Source of the DNA: Gordionus sp. m RMFG-2023
Lineage: Eukaryota > Nematomorpha > Gordioida > Chordodea > Parachordodidae
Direction of reading: 5' to 3'
NCBI RefSeq assembly: GCF_954871325.1
Contig: NC_088778.1
Span: 7,101,743 to 7,165,742 of the forward strand
Length of the DNA stretch: 64,000 nucleotides
The notes under the pieces were generated by a model. It was not told where the DNA came from, made no database searches, and worked only from the letters and a program-made list of their open reading frames with translations. Below are positions 51,201-62,712 of the stretch, in pieces. Each line of letters begins with the position of its first letter. Position 1 is the first letter of the stretch. The position numbers and the translations under genes were made by a program.

Positions 51201-54200
51201 CTGTTATTAGTTTTGATTCGGATCGATAGAGTATGATCTTTTTATTAATAATTTATTCTGTAGTAAAAAAAATTTCATAAAATCACAAAAAAAAAAGTAT
51301 TATGTTTAATAATCTTTATAAAATATATATTATATCTATTATTATAATTGTTGTCTAATCAAAAATACATAATATTAGTTGAAGGACAGGCTATGTTACT
51401 GGATCTAATTATCAAATGCATTTAGGAATCGAAGATGCTGCGTGCCACTCCTTTATCTGCCAGAAGCCTGCCCAACTTATTGTATTGTCATATAAAAATA
51501 ATATTATAATTCTACTTAAAAAACTAAAAATTAAAAAAAATATTCATAGGTAAGATAATATCCTTACTTATTAAAAAATTTATTTTAGTACAGTAGATCC
51601 TCCCACAGCATGTCGGTGGGGTTTACCTCCGCCAATCACTCTTCTTGATTCATAGTTGTGGGTCTTACTTGACAAAGCTCTCGGCGATTTGTTTGGGATA
51701 TCAAGGGTCTATGCATATCATCTACCATTTGAAATACAGAGGTTTTCTGCATATCTGATAGCAATTGAGATACTGGTGGTTTTTGCATATTGACTACAAC
51801 TTGAGTTATAGCGGGTCTTTGCATATATCCAATTGCGATACTGAGGGTCTTTGCATATCAGAAGATACAGTGGATCCCGGTATATCAGCTATAAATTCCC
51901 GACCTAATCGTTTATTTGAGGTTTGGCCATTGATATTCTTGTACCTATGGTTACTGCTTTCCAGTGGAGAAATTCATATTGTTCCTCCATTTCTTTGGAG
52001 AAATGTATGTTTAAATAAAGTTTCCTTTATACACGCATCACTACAATTAAATGAAAAATAATTTGAAAGTTATAATATTATATTGCGGTCAATATGATTG
52101 TATGTTACTGATTAGGCAAGATAATAAAATTGTTCAACCCTCCCTATCTCAAGTGGTAGAGACCCTTGGTATCCCAAACAAATCGCTGAGAGCTTTGTCA
52201 TACTACAACTTCAAGAGAAGTAATTGTTGGACACTCCAATGATAAACCCCACCTATATGCTGTGGCAGGATCGGATGTTGCGATTGTAAATTTTCAATCC
52301 CATGTAAAGATGTTACCTACCAGGAATTGTAATTATAAAAAAAAATTTTTAGTTTTATAAAATAAAATTTTAATATTTTTTTATATGACAATAAGCTGAG
52401 CATGCTTCTGACCTATAAAGGTGTGGCATGTCACAGCATCTTTAATTTATTTGATAATTATATTTAGTTTTAACATAGCTCGTTATTAATAAATATGTAT
52501 TTTTGATTGGACAAAAATTATAATAACAAATATAATCTATTTTAATAAAGATTATTATTAAAAAGGAACATACTCTCAAATCATATATATTGAGAAAGGA
52601 AATAATATATTAAGAGATATAAACTACACTTTAATTAAATATAGTAAATTGAAACTAAGAAAATTGTCAGTTCAACATTTGGGGTTTTAAACCAATTAAA
52701 AATCTTTCACTAACAGCCAGACGTCGATTCTTCAACCTTAGATCCCTACAGTAAGGAGTTGAGCCGAATTGACTGGTGCCTTATAGCTAAACTACCTAAA
52801 CTCAAAATTCTAAACGGCAGCACCCTCCACCTGTGGGACAGGAAAAATGCGGAAATTTATTATCTAAAACATTTTGCCGAAGATTATCATAAGATCGGCG
52901 TTGCTAAAGATAATACCCCCTCATCTGATTTTTGCACACTTCACCCGACTTACCCGAGCTTGGTTGAAAGTATGATTTAGCCATTTTTTTATAAAAATTA
53001 TTATGATCTTTTGTATTGTTTATTAGTCATATTTTTTTTAAAATTTAATTCATTTATTTAAAATTATGATAACTGCGATATTTTAGAAAAAAATATTGTC
53101 CAGCTTTAGAAGTAGTAAAAGTCATGGTAATGGATCGAATGAAAAATTAAGTAAACTTATTATATTTGCTTTCAAAAATTTTTAAAATGTAGTTCGATCG
53201 AAATTTGGAAATAAGCTCAAATCAAGCCATTTAACAACACTAATAAGAATATAAAATCATTAATAACTATTAATTTACATGTCAGGCCTTTCTACAAATT
53301 TAAAATTTTCTCATTGCATCATCATAATTAAAAATAACTATTAATTTACATGTCTGATTTTTCTACCAATATACAATTTGCTCATTGCATCATTTAATAA
53401 TTTTAAAAAAAATTAATCATTTTATATAAAAATTACAATTTGCATGTAAAAATTATCAACGACTCACAACACCCCTCTTCCTTAGCTTTGTTAATACGGC
53501 CAGGCGCTCTATGCAGGATTTTCCTCTCTTCTTCTTGAACTGCCAATAATGTGTTTTTATTCACTGATATATATATGCATGTAAATTCTATTTTTAGATG
53601 TCATACTTTAGATTGGGAACAAGATTATTAAGAAATCAGAGATAGACGGCTCCAGGGAAGAAGCACGACATATGTATGGGGAGATTACCAAAGATACGCC
53701 AATATATCGTCACACAAACAGGGCAGGGCTGGGACAAATGAATAAAATTGACGAGGCTAGCTTGTTGACCTGTGGAATCATTTAATGAGATTTTATTCAT
53801 CAGTAATCACGTTTAAGATGAAGAAGAGAGGTTACGGGAAAATCCTGTGTAGAGCGCCTTGCTCTATTAACAGCGCTAAGGAAAGGGTTGTTGTGAGTTC
53901 GTTGAATAATTTTTACACGCAAATTGTTTTTATAAAATATAAAATGTAAACAATTGTTACTTTTAATTATTAAATGATGCAAAGAGAAAATTTTATATTT
54001 GTAAAATAGACATGTAAATTAATAGTTATTTTTAATTATGATGATGAGATAATTGTATAATTTATAGAAATGCCAGATATGTAAATTAATTGTTATTTAT
54101 TTTATTATTCAGATTGTTAAATATGCAATGAGAATTTATTCTATAAAGAAAGAAAAGATTAGAATTTACAACTATTATTTTTTATACATATTTAAAGTTT

Positions 54201-55720
54201 TATTAAAGTTTTGATTGCAAATATAAATTTTTTATTCGATCCTTTATCACGACTTCTACCACTCTTAAGGTTATAGTTAATTAATTGTTTAACTTAATTA
54301 TTTTTTCAAATTGATACAATAGCTTTCAAATATTATTTATTAAATAATCTCTCCAATTGCTATACACTTAGAATATGGTGCTCCTGATTCCATGATTAGT
54401 GTAGCGAACCTGAATCATTCCAAAATCTCGGATGATCTTATCAAAATAGTATTCATGTATAACGATAAACGTTTAGTTAAAAGATTACCCAGTGCGTATT
54501 ATTTATATGATTCTTATTTTAACTTTTATCTATTCTTGTCAAAAGATAATATCCGTTGGCAAAGATCATGATTATTTTTAATTTAAAAACATAGAAATTG
54601 TTTTTTTTAATATTTAGATTAAGTTTTATAAAATAATAAAAATATTTTATGTGTTCTGGAGAAATATAAAAATCCACGAAAAAAAATTTATTAATTGAAT
54701 ATACATTTATTTTATTATATTAAACATCCGTTTTTCTCTGATATTTAATAATAAATTATTTGTTAAAACTATATTGGATTGACTAAAAACTACTTTATCT
54801 AAAATAAATATCAATATTTATATGCTATATTTTAATACAATGAATTTATTTTCCTAGAAGCAAAATATTGACATTTATATAAATTAGGGTAAATTGAAAT
54901 AATTATAGAGATTTCCCTTTAAGATTAAATAATAAATAAGATAAATTTTATAGGGATTTATTAAATTAAGAAATTATTTTCAAAATTATTTCAACTCTCA
55001 AGTGTATAAAATCACTTTAAAATTTAGCAATTAATTATAACTTATACAAAATATAGTGAAATAAGAAATAATAAAATTGTTGTTTTAATTAAAGAAAAAC
55101 TATATAACTAATATGCAAATATTCAATTGATTTTTTATTCAAAAAAATGTCATTGATTTTAATCGTGAATTTAATTGCGATTTAAATAAATTTTATAAAT
55201 TATGCCAACCCTACTATCGTCTTATATTTTTTCCCCCTCTGAATAGAGCATTCTATTCAGAAAATTAGGACACTCTTTTATAGGTTTTTATAAATTCATT
55301 TTTATATGAAGTTTAGAATACGTTTAAATTTATATGTATTCTTTTTAAGTCTGAAAATCACATACTGCTCAGATTATATTTATAATAATAAAAAAATTAT
55401 TAAATTACATATCCTTAATTTTTTAAATGTAATTTTCATTAAAGTGTAATTCATTTGAATATTAATATTTTTTTAAAAATTGCATATTTAAAAATAAACC
55501 AGGTAACATGACAATATCTAAATGCAAATCCTTGATTAAAAGAGCTTTTAAAATTGACTCTCATCTATTTGGCGATGTTCTCTTGACACTTAAAGACATC
55601 CGCCACGAAAATGGTAACGATGTTAATCTGGTGTACATTGACCTTGAAAATGATTACAGCGAACTCTCCTTTTATTCTATTAAAAATAACGACGAAATAA
55701 TTGTTAAAATATCCAATTAA
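42220..55720 (+). CDS. TBCE: Tubulin-folding cofactor E (10 exons)
   Basis: Cytosolic chaperone that, with cofactors C and D, completes alpha/beta-tubulin heterodimer assembly. Exons: 42220-42325, 47993-48077, 48121-48303, 48559-48747, 49728-49863, 49913-50168, 50752-50891, 52717-52969, 54372-54491, 55503-55720; 1686 nt, 561 aa (human 527), all phases consistent. Residues about 12-70 form a CAP-Gly domain (GTIRYVGPLLNKKGTWIGLEW, GKHDGVYQDIRYF). VNFGQTCKEAL and KVGFEDV follow. Residues about 125-365 are leucine-rich repeats (NVVNLDISIN, LNELYLGNNDLSHL, LRTLYLHDC). IDWCLIAKLPKLKILNGS leads to FCTLHPTYPSLVEKYGAPD, the TBCE signature, and residues about 470-561 form the ubiquitin-like domain. The start ATG is the first in frame, and the N-terminus is short compared with vertebrates, so an upstream exon cannot be excluded. 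Intron 1 (5.7 kb) holds an antisense hAT; introns 7 and 8 hold fold-back elements. Confidence 0.95.
42840..42990. repeat. C-rich patches in TBCE intron 1
   Basis: Two C-rich stretches (about 42866-42879 and 42945-42971), with CAGCCCTGGCCCCTCCC between them, stand out in AT-rich DNA. They resemble the C-rich terminal regions of hAT elements elsewhere in this window but no inverted partner was located. Confidence 0.35.
43566..46167 (-). mobile_element. Nearly whole hAT transposon, antisense in TBCE intron 1
   Basis: Terminal inverted repeats TAGTGATCTGCA and (reverse complement) TAGAGATCTGCA, each followed by CCCGGCC/GGGCCT-rich subterminal DNA. The target duplication ATATAAGA is exact at 43558-43565 and 46168-46175. 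It is 2602 bp. It encodes one two-exon transposase on the minus strand. The MITEs at 18218, 21384, 28781 and 63980 share the end motif and the GC-rich subterminal words, so this may be a source of the enzyme that moved them. Confidence 0.92.
43914..45801 (-). CDS. hAT transposase with BED zinc finger (2 exons, one internal stop)
   Basis: Exon 1 45801-44295 and exon 2 44251-43914, separated by a 43-nt GT-AG intron; 1845 nt, 614 codons plus stop. The N-terminus has a BED-type finger: CKKCNSILQYKSTSGNSHLR, then RHKC. The RNase-H-like core shows TTDMWTDSFKKFSYLTVS (first Asp region), ISDQGANIIKALEKY (second Asp), CSAHLLNTVL, and the dimerisation end LARKILAIPATSTTSERTFS with KTGRLLDERRNRLSPENVDAL. 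The only defect seen is a TAG at 45723-45721, upstream of the finger. A downstream start would bypass it only by losing part of the finger, while a 17-nt intron covering it (GTAAAAGCAATATATAG) is implausibly short. Otherwise the frame is open, implying recent activity. Confidence 0.88.
46230..47120 (-). mobile_element. Old hAT remnant next to the whole hAT
   Basis: On the minus strand near 46440-46260 the peptide FPQLKSLLNQYNTTLPSFTP is followed by VECVSSPAKDLL, a decayed dimerisation domain close to the one at 37563-37889. Weaker coding traces continue to about 47100. No clear termini were found. Confidence 0.55.
47121..47992. other. Rest of TBCE intron 1
   Basis: AT-rich, with a C-rich tract at about 47731-47751 followed by GGAAAATCCTGGCTACTTCT at about 47779. 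This resembles the right end of the hAT at 56154-58033 (GAAAATTCCTGGCTACGG), so it is probably a degenerate end of that family. Confidence 0.4.
51290..52580. mobile_element. Fold-back element in TBCE intron 7
   Basis: Left arm about 51290-51715 and right arm about 52160-52580 are inverted copies, at roughly 75-80% identity by eye. Paired blocks: ATCAAAAATACATAA (51359) with TATGTATTTTTGATT; GATGCTGCGTGCCACTCCTTT (51434) with its counterpart at about 52410; GATCCTCCCACAGCATGTCG (51597) with 52250-52272; and GACAAAGCTCTCGGCGATTTG (51671) with 52178-52198. The loop (about 51716-52159) and parts of the arms look like decayed coding sequence on the minus strand. The superfamily is unknown. Confidence 0.75.
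51680..51880 (-). repeat. 36-bp tandem repeats encoding a 12-residue motif
   Basis: On the plus strand GGKTYTDTGCATAT words recur at 51705, 51741, 51778, 51813 and 51845. In the minus-strand frame 51824-51636 they read as 12-residue units: MQRPAITQVVVN, MQKPPVSQLLSD, MQKTSVFQMVDD and MHRPLISQ. Upstream, in a shifted frame, SSDMQRPSVSQL adds another unit. The conserved M-Q-x-P-x-x-S-Q pattern across copies with silent-looking differences suggests this was once protein-coding. I do not recognise the protein. Confidence 0.6.
53268..54115. mobile_element. Fold-back element in TBCE intron 8
   Basis: Left arm about 53268-53560 and right arm about 53810-54115 are inverted copies at roughly 80% identity by eye. 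Shared blocks: AACTATTAATTTACATGTC, TTGCATCATTTAATAATT, ATTTGCATGTAAAAATTAT, CTCACAACA and CAGGATTTTCC. The outer part of the left arm repeats AATAACTATTAATTTACATG twice. The 250-bp loop has no open frame. No target duplication was identified. Confidence 0.75.
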
Positions 55721-56153
55721 TTTTCATTGTTTTCTAAATTATTTTTTAATATATGTGTTCTATTGATGAAACTATTTTGAAATATAGGGATATATAAAAA
55801 CCATGATTTATGTTTCGTCTTTTTTAAGCTATGCATTTCATTTTTAATATCATATGTTAACACAACAAATATGAGAAATTAGCTGATTTGTAAACCAGCT
55901 AGCAAAAATTTTTACCAATTTAATTTTTGAACTTCTCCTTTTTTTATGAATTCTTTTCCAATTCTAACAATTCTTATTTACATTATTTTTTGAGCAATAT
56001 TAATTTTTATTTAATATTTTTTTAATATCATAACTTAGTTTTTATTCTTTTTTCCTTTTTTTGAGTTATATTTAGTTAAATATATAATGGTATTACTTAA
56101 TTTTATTAAAATAATTCCGATTTTTTATATGAAGAAATGAGTATATATTGGCA
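55721..56153. other. TBCE 3' flank
   Basis: AT-rich sequence holding the TBCE 3' UTR. No specific poly(A) signal can be distinguished. No other gene was seen. Confidence 0.4.
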
Positions 56154-58033
56154 CAGAGCAGTAGCCAAGGGAGAGGCAGCCCCCCCCCCAAAAAAAAAAG
56201 TTTTTGGTCCCAGAAAAAATCTTTGGCTCTCAAAAAAGACTTCCATAAATTTTTCCGGCCCCTAAATTTAAAAATTTTTTATAATATATTATTTTTATAT
56301 TTTTAAAAAAAAATTTAAATATTTATTCAAAAATCATGTCTAGTTTGTAAATTTCTTTCTATCATGTTTTAAGACCATACCTAAATATATTATAGTAATT
56401 TATTTTTATAGAATATAAATATAGTATGTCAATTATAATTTTAATATTTTTTTAAATAGTATTTTCATTATTGTTTGTTTTACTTTTATAACTGTACATT
56501 GAAGTTTTTTGAAAATAAAAGTGATAATATAATCTTTACTATCTTAAATCAATATTTGATTTGATGCTATTTCTTAGCATGCAGGAGCTACCTTTTAGTG
56601 GGATTGGTCCAACAAATATTATGGATGCTGCAACTGGTGAAAACATAATTTATTCTTCTAGACTATTTATAGCAATATTATCATACACCATCCAAAAAGA
56701 TCCTGAATTAAATAAATTATGAAATTTATACACAAAAATGCCATGCCAATACACATCACAGATTCAAAACTAAGTAATATCTATTATGACAGATATGGTG
56801 CTTGCATATATTTCAGATAAATATTAGATACCTTTTATTTGTCTTAACGCTGATGAGATATAAGATGATAATGTTGTGAAAACCTGAGTATAATTATTCG
56901 CTATTTTTTTTGGAGAAGTTTAAAAAAAATTTAATAGGAATTATTAATTTACAGTGTCTTCATTACTAATTACATTTTAAAGCAACTTAATCATTTAAAT
57001 ATTAATTCAGCATACCATGGGGTAAACGTTTTTTCTGGCCGAAATGAAGAGGTGCAAACCCTACTACAAAAAAAAAGTTCCTTATGTACATTGCTACAAC
57101 CACATTTTGCATTTTGTGTTCAAAATATAATAATATTATTATCATTTCTAATTTTTTAATTTATCCTATGCGTTATATAATTTTTTAGGCGCTTTATGGT
57201 ATCCTGTAAATATTCAGGCCATACTCTTGAGAGACTTTTAGACCAGAGGTCGACTGGTCATTTAGAAGCCTCTCACATCATATTTTGCTATTGGTAAAGT
57301 ATTTTTTTATGCGTTAAACTAAATAAGTATCTACATTCAGTAGGTACTAATCTAGTGGACACTAAAAATTGTATTGATTCCACTATCAATATATTAAAAA
57401 ATAAAAGAAGCGATAATATTTTTTATTTGATTAGAATTATAGCTGAAAACCTTTAACAAAATTTAATCTCCTTCCCCCCAAATCATCAATGGTACGTAAA
57501 ACGCCTATAAATTATCAAGATTTAGTCGAGAAATTACAATTTGATTGTGGAAAAGACTTCAATTGGAGTTCTTTAAAAAGGAATTATTATTAAATTATAG
57601 ATTACTTTGTGATGATCGTTTTTTAGATAGATATACTCAAGATGACTATAATCTTCTATTATGTTTTAATACATTATCCCCCTTTAACTCTGATTATTTT
57701 ATATCGGATAAAATGGCCCGATTAGAATCATTATTACTTAAAAATGGAAACCATTATAAAATAAAATAGCTAAAGGATTATTAGTTTTAGGAGTTAAAAA
57801 AACACAAAATTGAAAATATCCTAAAAATTACGTATAAAAAAATATCATCATTCGTTTAAAGAATTGTATATATAGTATTATTTTATATTCATATTACATT
57901 AATAAATTTTTAATAAAAATAGCAAAATATTTCTATAAATGCTTAATTATTTGTTTTATTTTTTTAAAAAAGTGACCCCCTCAAGTAAGCAGCTGCCCCC
58001 CCCCCCAGCTGAAAATTCCTGGCTACGGCTCTG
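56154..58033 (-). mobile_element. hAT fossil with perfect 8-bp target duplication
   Basis: Ends CAGAGCAGTAGCCAAGG and (reverse complement) CAGAGCCGTAGCCAGG, each followed by a run of 10 or more C/G. The target duplication TATTGGCA is exact at 56146-56153 and 58034-58041. It is 1880 bp. Scattered coding traces exist in several frames, such as FLDRYTQDDYNLLLCFNTLS on the plus strand at about 57620-57680, but no intact transposase domain was recognised, so the coding strand is uncertain. It lies between TBCE and the second retroelement. Confidence 0.8.
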
Positions 58034-58180
58034 TATTGGCAACAATTTATATACTTTCAATATAAATATTTAGCATTCCTCAAGGCATTCTCTCAGAATA
58101 TATATCGAAGGCTATACTAATTAAGTTTATTTGACTGGCAATCACTTCATGAAATATATTAATATGATTGATTTGTATCT

Positions 58181-58262
58181 ATGACATTTATATCATTGAT
58201 AATATATATATGACATTTATAACATTGATAATATATAATATAAATCTCATTTATAACATATC
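58181..58262 (+). repeat. 29-bp tandem repeat
   Basis: ATGACATTTATATCATTGAT recurs at 58181 and 58210 with one or two differences, and a third partial unit (CTCATTTATAACAT) follows. It lies just outside the coding end of the second retroelement and may belong to its LTR. Confidence 0.7.
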
Positions 58263-58273
58263 CCCACACATAT

Positions 58274-61200
58274 GATCTTACAATTCCTCAATAAGCCGAT
58301 TTGTAGGTTTCCTGGCTCTTTGTGATTTCCGCGTTTCTAGTTTTCCGTTATCTTCCACATTTTCTAAAATCTCAACTATATCCGACTCTTTATTTTTTAT
58401 ATTTTCCTCTTCTCTCTCTGACTCCATATTTTCTCCATTATCTTTCTCTGGCCCAGACTTCTCCATTTCTTTAGCTACCTCCCTTTTTCGAAGTTGATCC
58501 GCATGCTTTCGTACCATTCTATCCTTGCTTTCTACCAAATAAGAATATCTGCCAGTTCTGGATTTTATAATTCCTTCTCTCCAACCTGAATTTATTTCAT
58601 TATGCACCCATACCGGTTGTGCAATCTCAAATTCTCTCATATGACTATGTTCATCATGCGCTACTTTTTGTCTTATATTCGATCGTTCCATTTCATAACT
58701 AACATTAGGACGTAACCAATTCAATCCCGTTTTTAAATTTCGTCCCAATAATAACTTAGCCGGTGAACGTCCAGTTGATTGATGCTCACCCATTCTATAT
58801 GCTAGCAAAACTTCTCCCATGGCTTCCTCGGGCTCCCTGATGTCTTTCCTAGTTGCAAAATATCGACTCTTGAGGGTTCGTATCGTTCTTTCCGCTAAAC
58901 CGTTCGTTTTTGGATGGTACGGTGTTGTATGTATCAATTTAATATTTTTCTCGAAACAAAATTTTCGAAATTCTCCAGAAATAAATTGAGGTCCATTATC
59001 TGATACGATTTGTCTAGGTGTTCCAAACCGTGCGAACCATTTCCTTAAACCCTGATCATTGTCGTGGACGTGGTCTCTCTCATTAACTCAACCTCAGCCC
59101 ATTTAGTATGTGCATCAACTCCAACTAACCATGAATACGAATCAATAGGCCCCGCGAAATCCAAATGAATTCGTTCCCATGGTATATTAGATATGTTCCA
59201 CGAATATAAAGGAACCTCCATAATATTCGACCGATTACTTTGACAAGGCATACATTGACGAACATATTGTTCAATATCTTTATCGCAATTCGGCCACAAG
59301 CAATACATTCTAAAAATTGATTTCATAGCATTTATTCCTGGATGCCCTCTGTGTATAATCGTTAAAATTGATTTCCTCAAAATGGTTGGAATTACCAACC
59401 TCCCATTCCATTCAATAACATCATGATCTACTGACAATTCCTCTCTACGATTATAAAAACAAACTAACTCTGTATTTTTTTTCGCATCAAAATCCACCCA
59501 TCCATGCTCAATATTTTTAACTACTTTTTTAAACAAGCTATCATTCCTTGTTTCCTTTTGGAGTTCAACTTGACTAATATTTATATCGTGCAAATTTATA
59601 GCTCTAATTTTTAACGCGTTTTTTTATCATTATTTGATTTTATGCCATCTATTGGCAGTCTAGATAATGTATCAGCTACTTTATTATCTTTTCCAGGAAC
59701 ATATTCAATATCAAAATCATATGCGGACATTTTCCAAGCCCAGCGCGTTAATCGACTATTGGATATTTTTGGTAGTTCCCGTTTATCACCAAATAATTTT
59801 TCCAAAGGTTTGTGATCTGTTCGTAATAAAAATTTTCGACCAAAAATGAATGTATGAAATTTTTCCATACCAAACAAAAGTGTTCGTGCCTCTTTTTCTA
59901 TTGGTGCATAATTTTTCTCTGACTCTAGAAGTGTTCGCGAGGCAAATGCGATTGGTCTGCTAATATCTTTTTTCACTAAATGACATAACACAGCTCCAAA
60001 ACCAGTGTTGGAAGCGTCACATTCCAATATAATTGGCAAGTTTGGTGAATATGGAATTAGCGTTTTATTTGTTGACAAAAGCTGTTTTATTTTATCAAAT
60101 ACCTCTTGTTCCTTGTCCGACCAACCCCAGCAAGATTTAATGCTTGTTAATTTATGCAGAGGAGCGGCAATTCCATGTAGATGTGGCAAAAATCTCTCGT
60201 GATAATTCACAAGTCCTAAAAAAGATCGTAATTGGTGTATATTATTAGGAGTTGGTATCCTTCGAATAGCATCTATTTTTTCTTTCGCTGGATGTATTCC
60301 ATATTTGTCTATTACGAAACCCAAAAAAGAAACTGATTCATTTAAAAAACGTATTTTGGACCATTTTGCCTCCATACCCACCTGTTTTAATTTCATTAGT
60401 ACTTTTTTTACGTTATTCAAATGTTCTACATCATTTTTCCCCGTTATGATAATATCGTCAAGATATACTCCAGTCATTTGGCAGTCTTGTAATAAATTGT
60501 CCATATATCTTTGAAATATGGTCGGCGCGAAAGACCGAAAGGCATACATTGATATTGGAAATAACCAATGTGGGTCGATATGGTTAAGTATTTTTTTGAA
60601 CTTTCTTTTATTGGTAATTGTAAATATGCATCTTTCAAATCTATTACCGTAAATTTCAATCCATCTTTTAATTTGGTTAAAAGATCATCCACCGTTGGTA
60701 TAATATGATAATCGTACAAAATATATGGGTTTAATGTCACCTTAAAATCCGCACAAATCCTGATTTCTCCATTTGTTTTTAGTACGTTTACCGTTGGAGT
60801 GGCCCATGTCAATCGTTTTTGTGTTGGATCAATCGCCTTCAATATTCCTGATTTAACCAATCTATCGAGTTCCATTTCAATTGGTTTTCGTAATGGAAAA
60901 GGTACTCTACAAGCTGGCCATGATTTCGGCCTTGCTGCCTCACTCAAATGTATGCTAACTTCTATATCATTCACCCGTCCAGGCTTGTCATCAAAAACAC
61001 TAATAAATTCTGTTGTCATGCCAGCAATTTGTTTATTGGTTGTCATAACCTCTTTATTTGTGATACTACGTATAGTCACTTGTCGTGGAATAAACATATT
61101 AAATGCCAGTATCCATGGTAGTCCAAATAATGGAATGTCATTTGAACCGGTCACCACAATCGGTAGTGATCTGCTTATCTTTCCAAGACGAACCCTCACC

Positions 61201-62154
61201 ATAGTTTCACCCAGCACATCTAGCGGTTGGTTACCATATACTGATAAAGGTTTTGGTCCAAGTTTGGGTCGGCCAATTTCATCCCAATATTGTTTCCCAA
61301 TCACCGATACCTGTGCCCCCGTATCATAGTCAAATTCTATAGGTACTCCATTAATCCAAACAAATATCTTTGCACTATTTCTACCAATTTGGGATATATT
61401 ATTAATTGAATCTGATGAATCATTGTCATCTATATGCATAGCATGTAACTTCTGTCCCTTACAATATTTAGCATAATGCCCTACCTTTTGGCAATTATAA
61501 CATTTCACCCTTGATGCAAAACATTGGAAAGGGGGATGAGTTCTTCCACATTTTGAGCATTTATTAAACTTATACATATCATTATTGTTAAATTTATTGT
61601 TATCTCTAAACTTAAAATTATTATTATTGTAATAACTAAAATTACCCTTTTCTTTGTTATTATTATTATATGAGTACTTTTGATTTGAAAAATTTTCTTG
61701 ATTATTCTCTATCTGCTCCTTAGGTTTATTGACTTTTTTTACCATCATATTTGTCACTTCATCCTCAGCCCTTTCCATTGCCAAAGCCATATTTAAAACC
61801 TGTTGAAAACTCATCATTTCTCCTAAGTCATTTATTCCATCTGGAAATCTAGTGCAAATATCTTTCTCCAATGCACTCATTTTGATTCCAACCACCATCT
61901 GATCCCTCAATCTCCCATCTAGGTCAGATTCAAATTTACATTCTTGAGCCAATTTTTTAAGTCGAGCTGCAAACTCCGCAACTGATTCACCAACCCCTCT
62001 TTCTATCCGAATAAATTTAATTCTCGAGCTAAATAATGTTGAAATAGGCTTAAAAACTTTCTTACCAACTTCATAATCTCTTCATAATTAAGATCTTTCA
62101 ATATTTTTGGATAAACAAAGGACCTCATCTCAGCTAAATTACTAATATCCATAT
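58274..62154 (-). mobile_element. Second Ty3/Gypsy-like retroelement fossil
   Basis: Minus strand. Parts in order: a gag-type region from about 62.15 kb ending in a CCHC zinc knuckle (CYNCQKVGHYAKYC, near 61.5 kb); aspartic protease near 61.3 kb (DYDTGAQVSVIG); reverse transcriptase at about 60.9-60.3 kb (FTVIDLKDAYLQLPI, MPFGLS, GVYLDDIIITG); RNase H at about 60.1-59.75 kb (LECDASNTGFGAVL, LRTDHKPLEKL); integrase zinc-binding region (HRGHPGINAMKSI, CMPCQ, near 59.3 kb) and core (PWERIHLDFAGPI, PYHPKTNGLAERT); and a charged C-terminal tail ending near 58.28 kb. A GTGTGGGGA purine-rich stretch follows, as expected at a polypurine tract. LTRs were not found at both ends. Long open stretches remain with only a few breaks, so it is younger than the element at 4861-10895. 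Confidence 0.88.
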
Positions 62155-62712
62155 ACGCAAATAATATTTTTTTTTGTTTAAAATTATATTTGATTATAAG
62201 AAATAATATAATTTAAGTATTTTTATTATGATATTAAATTTTTAATAAAACGATTTCAATTTTTAATATTAAATACAAATACCAACAATATCACATTAAA
62301 AAAATATTTTTTCACAAAAACAAATAAGAAAAACATTAAAAAGAATTGAGAAAAAAAATTTAAATAGGTATATAATCACCCTTGAGAAGAGTGAATGCTT
62401 TAAAAATTAAACCGCTTCTGACGTTGGTAAAATCTTCCATTGAAGTGCTCGAATAATGTAAAATAATTATAATTTTATCTTTTAAAATATTTATTATAAA
62501 AGTAATAAAATAAATATAATTTTCGGCTAACTTAACAACATGCATTATATAAAAATTATATTCCTTATGTTTAATATATTTTACAACAGCTGATATTCTC
62601 CATAGGCTAAATGACATTCGCAAAATTATCATAAAGTGCTAAGTCATTTTGTCATTCAGATATCATTTAAATTTATCAATTCATAATTCAAATTTTTCAA
62701 TTCATAATTTAA
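62155..62712. other. Region upstream of GPX4
   Basis: AT-rich, with no recognisable coding sequence. The GPX4 promoter and 5' UTR must lie in it or be truncated by the retroelement, whose gag region starts about 560 bases from the GPX4 start codon. TCAATTCATAATT is repeated in tandem at about 62678-62709, immediately before the ATG. Confidence 0.4.
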
